Positions 55,937 through 63,362 of a stretch of DNA of 64,000 nucleotides are shown piece after piece (position 1 is the first letter of the stretch; every line of letters starts with the position of its first letter). This stretch comes from Gallaecimonas xiamenensis 3-C-1 (GTDB lineage: Bacteria; Pseudomonadota; Gammaproteobacteria; Enterobacterales; Gallaecimonadaceae), in NCBI RefSeq assembly GCF_000299915.1, contig NZ_AMRI01000004.1:62001-126000 (forward strand). Direction: 5' to 3'. Position numbers and translations under genes: made by a program. The notes below the pieces were generated by a model. It worked only from the letters and a program-made list of their open reading frames with translations, had not been told where the DNA came from and ran no database searches.

Positions 55937-57183
55937 CAGACCCTGCCAGCCAAACCAAAGTTGTGCCCCAGCCCGCCCTGAGCACGGGCCAGCGCCTGGC
56001 CAAGAAAGCCTTGCTGGCCCTGCTTGGCCACCTTAAAGAGGGGCAGTTGACCCTGGAGGACGACGAAGGCCAGCACCGCTTTGGCGCCGGGGAACCGGTG
56101 GCCCTGCTGAAGGTGCGTGACCCGGCCTTCTACCCCAAGGCGCTGCTGGGGGGCTCCATAGGGGCAGGGGAAGCCTACGTTGCTGGCCTGTGGGACAGCC
56201 CAGACCTGGTTAGCCTGGTGCGGATCATGGTGCTCAACCTGCCCATGCTCGACAGCCTGGAGCGGCGCCTGGCCTGGCTGACCTGGCCGGTGCAGCGCCT
56301 GGCCCACTTGGCCAACCGCAATTCCAAGAGCGGCTCCAAGCGCAATATCCTGGCCCATTACGATCTGGGTAACACCCTCTACAAGAGCTTTCTTGACGAC
56401 AGCCTGATGTATTCATCGGCCCTCTATCCCCATCCAGAGGCGAGCCTGGAAGAAGCCCAGCAGCACCGCTTGGCGGTGATCTGTGAAAAACTGGACCTCA
56501 AACCCGGAGACCGGCTGCTGGAGATCGGTACCGGCTGGGGCGGCCTGGCCCTCTATGCCGCCCGCCATTACGGCTGCCATGTCACCACCACCACCATTTC
56601 CGAGGCCCAGTACCAGGAAGCCAAGGCCAGGGTCGCAGCCGAAGGCCTGGGGGAGCGCATCACCCTCCTTAAAGAGGATTATCGTGACCTCAAGGGCCAG
56701 TACGACAAGCTGGTGAGTATCGAGATGATTGAAGCGGTGGGTCACCGCTACCTGCCGGGCTTTTTCGCCAAGTGCCAGTCCCTGTTAAAGCCCGACGGCC
56801 TGATGCTGCTTCAGGCCATCACCATAGGGGACCAGCGCTACGACAGCTATGCCGGCTCGGTGGACTTTATCCAGCGCTACATCTTTCCCGGCGGCTGCTT
56901 GCCGTCCAACACCCGCATGCTGAGCCTGATGACGGCCCATACCGACTTTGTGGTGCGGGATCTCAAGGACTTCGGCTTTGACTACGCCCGTACCCTGGCC
57001 GAGTGGCGGCGGCGCTTTCACGGCGCCTTCGAGGGCCTTCGCAGCCAGGGCTACGACGAGCGTTTTAAGCGGCTTTGGGATTACTACCTGTGCTATTGCG
57101 AAGGGGGCTTTTGGGAAAGGGCCATCAGCGTGGTGCACCTGGTGGCCACCCGCCCGGGGAACAGGACATGCATTGGCTGTTAA
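55933..57183 (+). CDS. cfa: Cyclopropane-fatty-acyl-phospholipid synthase family methyltransferase
   Basis: A 416-residue CFA-family enzyme. NILAHYDLGNTLYKSFLDDSLMYSSALY is the family block before the SAM site, LLEIGTGWGGLALYAARHYG is SAM motif I, and IEMIEAVGHRYLPGFF and SVDFIQRYIFPGGCLPS follow. It methylates or cyclopropanates unsaturated acyl chains in membrane phospholipids. A separate housekeeping Cfa may exist elsewhere; the operon placement suggests a stress-specific version. Ends 16 bp inside the next gene. Confidence 0.95.
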   Translation: MTDPASQTKVVPQPALSTGQRLAKKALLALLGHLKEGQLTLEDDEGQHRFGAGEPVALLKVRDPAFYPKALLGGSIGAGEAYVAGLWDSPDLVSLVRIMVLNLPMLDSLERRLAWLTWPVQRLAHLANRNSKSGSKRNILAHYDLGNTLYKSFLDDSLMYSSALYPHPEASLEEAQQHRLAVICEKLDLKPGDRLLEIGTGWGGLALYAARHYGCHVTTTTISEAQYQEAKARVAAEGLGERITLLKEDYRDLKGQYDKLVSIEMIEAVGHRYLPGFFAKCQSLLKPDGLMLLQAITIGDQRYDSYAGSVDFIQRYIFPGGCLPSNTRMLSLMTAHTDFVVRDLKDFGFDYARTLAEWRRRFHGAFEGLRSQGYDERFKRLWDYYLCYCEGGFWERAISVVHLVATRPGNRTCIGC

Positions 57184-57647
57184 ACCTGGCCCTGTTCCAG
57201 CTGGCCTGGCTGGGGGCGGTGCTCTGGCAAAGCCCCTGGCCGGCCCTGGGGCTTTTGGCGCTGCACCTGCTGTTAAGCCCAAGGCGTCAGGCCGATGCCC
57301 GTTTGATGGTGGCTTTTTTACTGGTGGGACTCATTGTTGACGGCGGCTTGGGGGCGGCTGGGTTCTTGGTGTTCGAAGCCAGTCCTTATGTGATCCCCAC
57401 CTGGCTGATGGCGCTTTGGGCGGCCCTTGCCATGCTGCCCAACCATAGCCTGGCCTGGCTTAAATACCGCCCCTGGCTGTCAGCCCTGCTGGGGGCTATC
57501 GGGGGCGCCTTTGCCTACTGGGGTGGGGTGCGGCTTGGGGCGGCGCAATTTGGCTGGCCCCTGGTCCAAAGCCTGGCCACCCTGGCCCTGGTGTGGGGCG
57601 GCCTCTGGCCCCTGCTGATGCTGCAATCGCGCCGGTGGTGCCCATGA
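57168..57647 (+). CDS. DUF2878 family membrane protein
   Basis: A 159-residue protein from ATG 57168 with four to five predicted membrane helices and few charged residues. The central ASPYVIPTWLMALWAALAMLPNHSLAWL segment is typical of DUF2878. It is a constant companion of CFA-like and DUF3833 genes in these operons, with unknown function. The following start lies 4 bp before its stop. Confidence 0.85.
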   Translation: MHWLLNLALFQLAWLGAVLWQSPWPALGLLALHLLLSPRRQADARLMVAFLLVGLIVDGGLGAAGFLVFEASPYVIPTWLMALWAALAMLPNHSLAWLKYRPWLSALLGAIGGAFAYWGGVRLGAAQFGWPLVQSLATLALVWGGLWPLLMLQSRRWCP

Positions 57648-58102
57648 AATGGCTGCTTATCCTGCTGCTGGCCATGCCCGCCTTTGGCCAATGGCAACTG
57701 CAAGGGCAGGGGCGCTATAGCTATCTCTTTTGGGATCTCTACGATGCCCGCTACTACAAGGCCGAGGACGGCCAGGCCCTGAGCCTCACCTACCTAAGGG
57801 CCATAGACGCCGACGATATCCTGGCCCAGACCCGTAAGGAATGGCGCCGTTTAGACCTGGGCCAGCCCCAGTGGCTGGCCTGGCTTGCCCGTTATTGCCC
57901 GGACGTTCAGGCCGGCGACGAGCTGCGCCTGGAGGTGCAGCAGCAACAAAGCCGGCTGTATTTCAACGGCCAGCTGCTGGCCAGCAATGACGATCCGGCC
58001 TTTGGCCCGGCCTTCTTGGCCATCTGGCTGTCACACAAGACCCGCGCCCCCGGCCTGCGCCAGGCGCTCTTGGGTAAGGAGGAGCAATGCGAAACCTGTT
58101 GA
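57644..58102 (+). CDS. Chalcone isomerase-like periplasmic protein
   Basis: A 152-residue protein from ATG 57644 with a signal peptide (MKWLLILLLAMPAFGQ). GRYSYLFWDLYDARYY, LSLTYLRAIDADDILAQTRKEW and FLAIWLSHKTRAPGLRQALLG match the bacterial chalcone-isomerase-like (CHI-fold) family, which binds fatty acids in known relatives. A periplasmic lipid-binding role is reasonable in this operon. Overlaps both neighbours. Confidence 0.85.
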   Translation: MKWLLILLLAMPAFGQWQLQGQGRYSYLFWDLYDARYYKAEDGQALSLTYLRAIDADDILAQTRKEWRRLDLGQPQWLAWLARYCPDVQAGDELRLEVQQQQSRLYFNGQLLASNDDPAFGPAFLAIWLSHKTRAPGLRQALLGKEEQCETC

Positions 58103-58605
58103 TGGCCCTGGCGCTGCTGTTGGCCGGCTGCTCGGTGGGTATAGACCACTACCAGGGCAGCCAGCCCACCTTGCGCCTGGAGGACTACTTCCAGGGCCGC
58201 CTGGTGGCTAGAGGCATGTTCCAAGACTACCGGGACAGGGTAGTCAAACGCTTCGTGGTGACCATAGACGCCAATTGGCAGGGGGATACCGGCACCCTGG
58301 ACGAGCATTTCGTTTATGACGACGGCAGCACCCAGCGCCGGGTGTGGACCTTAAAGGCCCTGGGAGATGGCCGCTACAGCGGCACCGCCGGTGACGTGCT
58401 GGGGGTGGCCCAGGGCCAGGCCAGGGGCATGGCCTTCCAATGGGCCTACGATCTGGCGCTGGCCATGGACGACGGCGACACCCTGACCGTGGGCTTTGAC
58501 GATTGGATGTACCAACTGGACGACAAGCACCTGGTCAACCGCTCCACCATGACCAAATTCGGGGTGGCGGTGGGGCAGGTGACCCTCTTTTTCGAAAAGC
58601 AGTAA
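58087..58605 (+). CDS. DUF3833 family lipoprotein
   Basis: A 172-residue lipoprotein with lipobox LLLAGCS (Cys15). LEDYFQGRLVARGMFQDYRDRVVKRFVV and NRSTMTKFGVAVGQVTLFFEK are the hallmark ends of DUF3833. It closes the ten-gene operon. Predicted to sit in the outer or inner membrane facing the periplasm and perhaps accept the lipid made upstream. No terminator is seen after it before the next promoter. Confidence 0.9.
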   Translation: MRNLLMALALLLAGCSVGIDHYQGSQPTLRLEDYFQGRLVARGMFQDYRDRVVKRFVVTIDANWQGDTGTLDEHFVYDDGSTQRRVWTLKALGDGRYSGTAGDVLGVAQGQARGMAFQWAYDLALAMDDGDTLTVGFDDWMYQLDDKHLVNRSTMTKFGVAVGQVTLFFEKQ

Positions 58606-58607
58606 AA

Positions 58608-58639
58608 ATGGCGGCGCCTCACGTATAATGCGCCGCCAT
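58608..58639 (+). promoter_or_regulatory. Inverted repeat enclosing TATAAT at a leaderless start
   Basis: Perfect 10 bp arms ATGGCGGCGC (58608-58617) and GCGCCGCCAT (58630-58639) enclose a 12-base loop that ends in a consensus TATAAT (58624-58629). The right arm covers the first two bases of the start codon of the next gene, 9 bases after the -10 hexamer. Confidence 0.65.
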
Positions 58640-59804
58640 GCAAGACTTCCACGCCCAACTGCGCACCCTTGGCGAGCTGCTGTTGGCCTATCAGGCCGAC
58701 TGGCGCTTTTTGCCCTTCGACACCCAGCACTGGCCCTGGCCTGAGCTGGCGTTTTTGCAGGATAAAACCCCGGACGAGCTGGAGGCCATGGAGCAAGCGG
58801 CCCTCCATGCCCTGCTCGATCGCCACAGGCCCGGCCTTAGCCCCTGGCACGCCAAGGCCTTGCCCCGCATCAGCGGCCCGGCCCTGGCCCTGCCAGAGCG
58901 CCTGGCGGTGGGGATGGGCGGGCGAAAGTGGCAGCAAATACAGGATTTTAGCGCCGCCGTGGCCCCCCGCTTGCCGGTGCTGGAATGGTGTGCCGGCAAA
59001 GGTCATTTGGGCCGGGCCCTGGCCAGCCAGGGGCTGACGGTACAAGCCCTGGAATGGCAACAAAGCCTGTGTGACCAGGGCCAGGACTTGGCCCGCCAAT
59101 GGCAGCTTGATCACCAGTTTGTCTGCGCCGACGCCCTGGCCCCGGACAGTGGCCGCTGGGTCAAGGCCCAGCAGCACGCCGTGGCCCTCCATGCCTGTGG
59201 CGATCTGCACAGCCAGCTGCTGGTCCATGCGGTTAAGGCCGGTACCCAGGCCATCAGCCTGTCCCCCTGCTGCTACCACCTGATTGCCGGTGATCGCTAC
59301 CAGCCCCTGTCGGCCCTGGGCCGCCAGTTGGATCTGGGGCTAACCCGTTTTGATCTGCGCCTGCCGCTGCAAGAGCTGGTCACCGGAGGCGACAGGGCAG
59401 AGCGCCTACGCCACAAAGAGCTTGGCTACCGCCTGGCCTTTGACAGCCTGCAACGCCAGCTGCGGGGCGATGACAGCTACCTGCCGGTGCCCAATGCCCC
59501 CAAGTCCCTGTTTAGCGGCGACTTTGCCAGCTTCGCCCACTGGGCGGCGGAGAAGAAAGGGCTGGCCCTGCCAGCAAAGATGGCTCTCGAGCCCTTCCTG
59601 GCCGAGGGCCTGCGCCGCCACCAGAAGGTGCGCCGCCTCGATTGGGTCCGCCACTGGTACCGGCGGCCCCTGGAGCTGTGGCTGCTGCTGGACCGGGTCT
59701 GCTACCTGGTGGACGCCGGCTACCAGGTGCGCCTGGGCAGCTTTACCGACAAAGCCCAAACCCCCCGCAATGCCCTGATAGACGCTAGAAAAGGAGATGC
59801 CTGA
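58638..59804 (+). CDS. SAM-dependent methyltransferase, METTL25/GSTCD-like
   Basis: A 388-residue protein. VLEWCAGKGHLGRALASQGL is SAM motif I, VALHACGDLHSQLLVHAV and SLSPCCYHLI are typical of the METTL25/GSTCD-like methyltransferase group. The substrate is unknown. The ATG is unlike the others: no Shine-Dalgarno, and the consensus TATAAT ends 8 bases before it, so the transcript probably starts at or next to the A of ATG. The next in-frame ATG (about residue 51) is inside the N-terminal domain. Confidence 0.85.
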   Translation: MQDFHAQLRTLGELLLAYQADWRFLPFDTQHWPWPELAFLQDKTPDELEAMEQAALHALLDRHRPGLSPWHAKALPRISGPALALPERLAVGMGGRKWQQIQDFSAAVAPRLPVLEWCAGKGHLGRALASQGLTVQALEWQQSLCDQGQDLARQWQLDHQFVCADALAPDSGRWVKAQQHAVALHACGDLHSQLLVHAVKAGTQAISLSPCCYHLIAGDRYQPLSALGRQLDLGLTRFDLRLPLQELVTGGDRAERLRHKELGYRLAFDSLQRQLRGDDSYLPVPNAPKSLFSGDFASFAHWAAEKKGLALPAKMALEPFLAEGLRRHQKVRRLDWVRHWYRRPLELWLLLDRVCYLVDAGYQVRLGSFTDKAQTPRNALIDARKGDA

Positions 59805-60322
59805 TGTACCTGCCATTGACACTGGAGCGCCGCCAGCAGGCCAAAGCCAGGCTTTCCGCCCGCCAACGGCTGGCAACCGATCTGTTGCTCGCCTGGGAAG
59901 AAGGGCTGGGCGCCCTGCGCCTGGGTAAGCAGTATTTTGCCGTCAAACCCGGTGATCTGATTTGGCTGCCCGCCGGCACCCTGTTTGCCCTGGGGGCCTC
60001 TGATGCCAGCGCCTTTAGCGTCCTGTGGCTATCCAAGCGCCTGGCCCTGGCCCTGCCGGGGCAAGTGGGCCTGCTGGCGGACCCTTGGTTCGCGGCCACC
60101 CTGGCCCGCGCCACGGCGGCGCAAGGGGAGCATCGCCAGGGGCTGCTCAAGGTGCTGGCCGGTGAATTAGCTACCGCCAAGCCCCAAGCCTTGGGCCAGG
60201 TCTTGCCCTGGCCGGCTCCCGGAGCCTTGGCACCCCTGGCCCTTATCGAGGCCGGGCGCCAGGGCCAGCACCAGCAGGGCCTGGATATTGACCCCAGGCC
60301 CCTGGCCCTGACCCCCGCCTAA
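59804..60322 (+). CDS. Cupin-like protein without DNA-binding domain
   Basis: A 172-residue protein coupled to the methyltransferase gene (TGATG) with AAGGAGA upstream. FAVKPGDLIWLPAGTLFALGAS is a cupin strand pair of the kind in AraC-type sensor domains. The rest is Leu/Ala/Gln rich and no AraC helix-turn-helix follows, although the protein has 172 residues. It may be a stand-alone ligand-binding domain or a decayed regulator. Function unknown. Confidence 0.65.
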   Translation: MYLPLTLERRQQAKARLSARQRLATDLLLAWEEGLGALRLGKQYFAVKPGDLIWLPAGTLFALGASDASAFSVLWLSKRLALALPGQVGLLADPWFAATLARATAAQGEHRQGLLKVLAGELATAKPQALGQVLPWPAPGALAPLALIEAGRQGQHQQGLDIDPRPLALTPA

Positions 60323-60735
60323 AGCAGCGCCTTGAAGGCGTCAGGTACGGCCACCGCCGCCCTGGCGCCCATATCGAAAAACACCAACCCCACCTTGGCA
60401 ACGGCCACCGCTTTGCCGTCTTCCCGGCTGAGTCGCTGGTAAATCTCTACACCTTTGCTGGACAGCTCCCCGGCGGCCAGTTCCATGGTCAGCTGTTGCG
60501 GGTAGAAGGCTTCCCCCAGGTAATTGACCGCCAGCTCTGCCACCACCTGGGCGGCGCCGCCGCTGTCCCCTTCACTGAGGCCATGGCTGGCCAGCCAGCA
60601 ACAGCGCCCCTCATGGAGCAGGGACACCAGGGTGTCATGGCCCAGGTGCTGGCCGTGGTTGATATCGCCGATACGAAGGGTAAGGGGACAGCGGTAGAGC
60701 ACAGGTGTGGGAAATTGCAGGGTAATGCGGGCCAT
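60319..60735 (-). CDS. Acyl-CoA thioesterase, YbgC/4HBT family
   Basis: A 138-residue hot-dog protein from ATG 60735 (GAGG 5 bp upstream), preferred to a TTG five codons earlier. GDINHGQHLGHDTLVSLLHEGR is the active-site strand-helix with the Asp and His, followed by QVVAELAVNYLGEAFY. One of three YbgC-like thioesterases in the window. Substrate unknown. It overlaps the convergent cupin gene by 4 bp. Confidence 0.88.
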   Translation of the reverse strand: MARITLQFPTPVLYRCPLTLRIGDINHGQHLGHDTLVSLLHEGRCCWLASHGLSEGDSGGAAQVVAELAVNYLGEAFYPQQLTMELAAGELSSKGVEIYQRLSREDGKAVAVAKVGLVFFDMGARAAVAVPDAFKALL

Positions 60736-60789
60736 GGGCGCCTCGGTCAAGGTTCAAAACCCCAGGCTAACCCCTTGGCAGCAAAGAAG

Positions 60790-60811
60790 AAAGGCGCCCA
60801 AGGCGCCTTTT
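60790..60811 (-). terminator. Terminator after chemoreceptor gene
   Basis: A 9 bp stem AAAGGCGCC/GGCGCCTTT with CAA loop immediately downstream of the minus-strand stop; the minus-strand tail is T-rich (TTTCTTCTTT). Confidence 0.75.
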
Positions 60812-60812
60812 C

Positions 60813-62708
60813 TTAGAGTTTGAACTTGCCCACTTCGGAGGCCACCTGTTGGCCCAGCTGCTGTAGCTTGCCGGCCTGGCTGGCGGCCTGGCGGCTGGAA
60901 GAAGACATCTCGTCGCCAACCCCTCTGATGGTTTCGGTGTTGCGGTTGATCTCCAGGGTCACCGAGGATTGCTCTTCGGCCGCCGAGGCGATCTGCGCCG
61001 ACATGTCGTTGATCTGGTTGATGGCGTCCAGTATGGCTCCCAGGCTCTGGTTGGCAAGCTCTGCGTCGGCCACGCTGCGCTCGGCCATCAGGCTGCCTTG
61101 GTCGGTGGCGTCTACCGCCTGGCTGGCGGAGCGCTGCAGGGATTCGATCATGCCCTGGATCTCCTGGGTGGAGCTGTGAGTGCGCTGGGAAAGCACCCGC
61201 ACTTCGTCGGCAACCACCGCAAAGCCCCGGCCCTGGTCCCCGGCCCGGGCCGCTTCAATGGCGGCGTTCAGGGCCAGCAGGTTGGTCTGCTCGGCAATGC
61301 CGCTGATGGTGGCCAGTATGGAGTTGATGTTCTGGGCATGGTGGTTAAGCTCGCCGATGATGCCATTGGCGCGGGCCACTTCCCCGGCCAGGTTCTCGAT
61401 GGACTTTTGGCTTTGCTCGACCTGGCGCCGGCCTTCCTCGGTCAAACCCACGCAACTGCGGGCCGAGAAGGCGGTTTGCTCGGCATTGGTGGAGATCTCC
61501 TGGGTGGCTGAGGCCATTTCGGTGACGGCGGTGGCCACCATATGGATCTCGCTTTGGTGACGTTGGATGCGTTGGTCCTGCTGCTGGGCACCGACGGCGG
61601 TCTGCTCGGCTTCCTTGAGCAAGCCCTGGGAAGCCTCTCTGAGGCGGCTGATGATGCCGTGCAGCTGTTCGACAAAGCGGTTGAAGCTGCCTGCCAGTCG
61701 GCCTATTTCGTCCTGGCTGTGCACTGCCAGCCTAATGGTCAGATCACCGTTGCCATTGGCGATGGCGTCGAGGTTGCGGGTGATCTCAGACAGGTGCTTG
61801 AGCAGTATTTTCATCAGCCAGGACAGCACGGCCAGTACCAGGACCAGGATCACCAGGCTGATCCCCAGCTGGGTATAGAGCTGGCGCTGGACAGGGGCCA
61901 TCAGGGTGTCCTTGTCCATCACCAGGATCAGCGCCCAACTGGTGTTGGGGATGGCCTCGGCGAAGATAAAGCGGTCGCGGCCGTCAAGGCGGCGCTCGTT
62001 GAGGTGGCGGGTCTTGATCAGGGCCTCTAGGCCGGCCCCGGTAAATTCACTGGTGATGGCCGAGGCCTTCTTGCTTTGGCGGCTGGTTTCGGGGTGGGCT
62101 ATGACCTGGTCGCTCTTGTCCACCAGTACGGCGTAACCCTTGCCGGGTATCTTCAGGGCGTTGACGTGGGCTGTGAGCTGGTCCAGGGTCAGGTTGCCCC
62201 CAACCACACCGGCGATGTCTCCGTCCCGCCAAACCGGCTCAGCCAGGGTCACCACATATTGATTGTTGGTGGCAGAAACAAAGGGCGCGGTCAGGAAGCT
62301 GCCCCTGGCCTGCGTGGCCCCCTGGTACCAGCTGCGCTGGCGGGGGTCGTAACCGTCCTTGTTTTTGATGCTGGGATCGTTACGGATCATGTCGCCAGCC
62401 GGGGTGCCCAGGTAGGTCAGGGAAAAACCCAAGCCATCTTTGGTCTGGTCCAGAAAAAGGTAGCTGGGCACCTCGGGGTGGTCGGCGATGGACTTGGCCA
62501 GCTTGGTCATGGCCTGGCGCCTGTCCTGCATCCAGTCTCCCACGCTGCTGCTAAAGGCAGAGGCGAAAAGGCCCACTTCCTCTTCCAACATGCGGTTGAT
62601 GTTCTGTTTCAGTGCCGACAGGCTCTGCCACAACACGGCGACGAAGAACAACAGGAAACAAAGACCGGTAACGGTCAGGATCTTGGAACGGAGTGACCAG
62701 TGCTGCAT
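60813..62708 (-). CDS. Methyl-accepting chemotaxis protein with dCache sensor
   Basis: A 631-residue receptor: TM1 (9-29), periplasmic dCache domain (about 35-275), TM2 (283-305), HAMP (about 305-357) and a C-terminal signalling domain with the hairpin tip [32 protein letters not shown]. The sensor carries the amino-acid carboxylate motif Tyr120, Arg125, Trp127, Tyr128 ([10 protein letters not shown]). The amine-binding Asp expected near 172 is Asn (GGNLTLD), so ligand range may differ. No CheR-binding pentapeptide at the C-terminus. A sigma-28-like promoter precedes it. Confidence 0.95.
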   Translation of the reverse strand: MQHWSLRSKILTVTGLCFLLFFVAVLWQSLSALKQNINRMLEEEVGLFASAFSSSVGDWMQDRRQAMTKLAKSIADHPEVPSYLFLDQTKDGLGFSLTYLGTPAGDMIRNDPSIKNKDGYDPRQRSWYQGATQARGSFLTAPFVSATNNQYVVTLAEPVWRDGDIAGVVGGNLTLDQLTAHVNALKIPGKGYAVLVDKSDQVIAHPETSRQSKKASAITSEFTGAGLEALIKTRHLNERRLDGRDRFIFAEAIPNTSWALILVMDKDTLMAPVQRQLYTQLGISLVILVLVLAVLSWLMKILLKHLSEITRNLDAIANGNGDLTIRLAVHSQDEIGRLAGSFNRFVEQLHGIISRLREASQGLLKEAEQTAVGAQQQDQRIQRHQSEIHMVATAVTEMASATQEISTNAEQTAFSARSCVGLTEEGRRQVEQSQKSIENLAGEVARANGIIGELNHHAQNINSILATISGIAEQTNLLALNAAIEAARAGDQGRGFAVVADEVRVLSQRTHSSTQEIQGMIESLQRSASQAVDATDQGSLMAERSVADAELANQSLGAILDAINQINDMSAQIASAAEEQSSVTLEINRNTETIRGVGDEMSSSSRQAASQAGKLQQLGQQVASEVGKFKL

Positions 62709-62738
62709 GGGGGCGCCTTAAGGAAGTATGCTCTTTCT

Positions 62739-62767
62739 CCTATCGGCGAAGTGCTGGTGTTTCTTTA
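62739..62767 (-). promoter_or_regulatory. Sigma-28 (FliA) type promoter for chemoreceptor
   Basis: On the minus strand TAAAG (62763-62767) and GCCGATAGG (62739-62747) are spaced by 16 bases from TAAA to GCCGATA, close to the TAAA-N15-GCCGATAA flagellar consensus, 31 bp before the receptor start codon. Confidence 0.7.
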
Positions 62768-62809
62768 AGCATCGGTCATGAAAAAAGCCACCTTGGCCCC
62801 CGCGCATTT

Positions 62810-62830
62810 TTGTAGGGCTGACCCTACAAT
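62810..62830 (+). promoter_or_regulatory. Inverted repeat over the -10 of mgtC-like gene
   Basis: TTGTAGGG-CTGA-CCCTACAA is a perfect 8 bp inverted repeat whose right arm overlaps a TACAAT -10 hexamer (62825-62830), 32 bp before the mgtC-like ATG. A repressor site or a simple chance palindrome. Confidence 0.45.
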
Positions 62831-62861
62831 AGCCCCTTGTTTTCATTGCCGGTAAGCAAGC

Positions 62862-63362
62862 ATGTGGCAGGAGCTGGTGGACATAGCCCCTTTTCGTTGG
62901 AGCGACATCCTGATGGCCGTGGTGTGCGGCGCCATCGTCGGCCTGGAACGGCAGTTGCGGGGTAAGCCCGTAGGCATTCGCACCTCTGCCCTGGTGGTGC
63001 TGGGCACCTACTTTTTCGTGGCCTCGGCCCTGTCGGTGACCACCGAAAACTCTGATCCCTCCCGGATCATCGGCCAGGTGGTGACCGGGGTCGGTTTTTT
63101 GGGGGCCGGGGTGATGATGTCCCGGGATGGGGTCGTTATCGGGGTGACCTCGGCGGCGGCCATCTGGGCCTTGGCCAGCATTGGGGTGGTGATCTCCTTA
63201 CACCATGACTACACGGCCTTGAAGCTGAGCCTGGTGGTGGTGGCGGTATTGACCGGTGTCGACATGCTCGAGGCCAGTTTTCAGTCCCTGCGCCGAGGCG
63301 TGCACCAGCGCTACCAAAGCTGGCGCCAGCGCCTGCCCAAAGAGCCCTGGGAGGGCCAATGA
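62862..63362 (+). CDS. MgtC/SapB family membrane protein
   Basis: A 166-residue protein with about four membrane helices. GAIVGLERQLRGKPVGIRTSALVVLGTY and VTGVGFLGAGVMM are the MgtC/SapB signature. It lacks the long C-terminal ACT-like domain of Salmonella MgtC (231 residues), so it is the short form common in bacteria. The role is not settled; links to magnesium or stress survival come from distant relatives. Its stop overlaps the next start. Confidence 0.92.
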   Translation: MWQELVDIAPFRWSDILMAVVCGAIVGLERQLRGKPVGIRTSALVVLGTYFFVASALSVTTENSDPSRIIGQVVTGVGFLGAGVMMSRDGVVIGVTSAAAIWALASIGVVISLHHDYTALKLSLVVVAVLTGVDMLEASFQSLRRGVHQRYQSWRQRLPKEPWEGQ

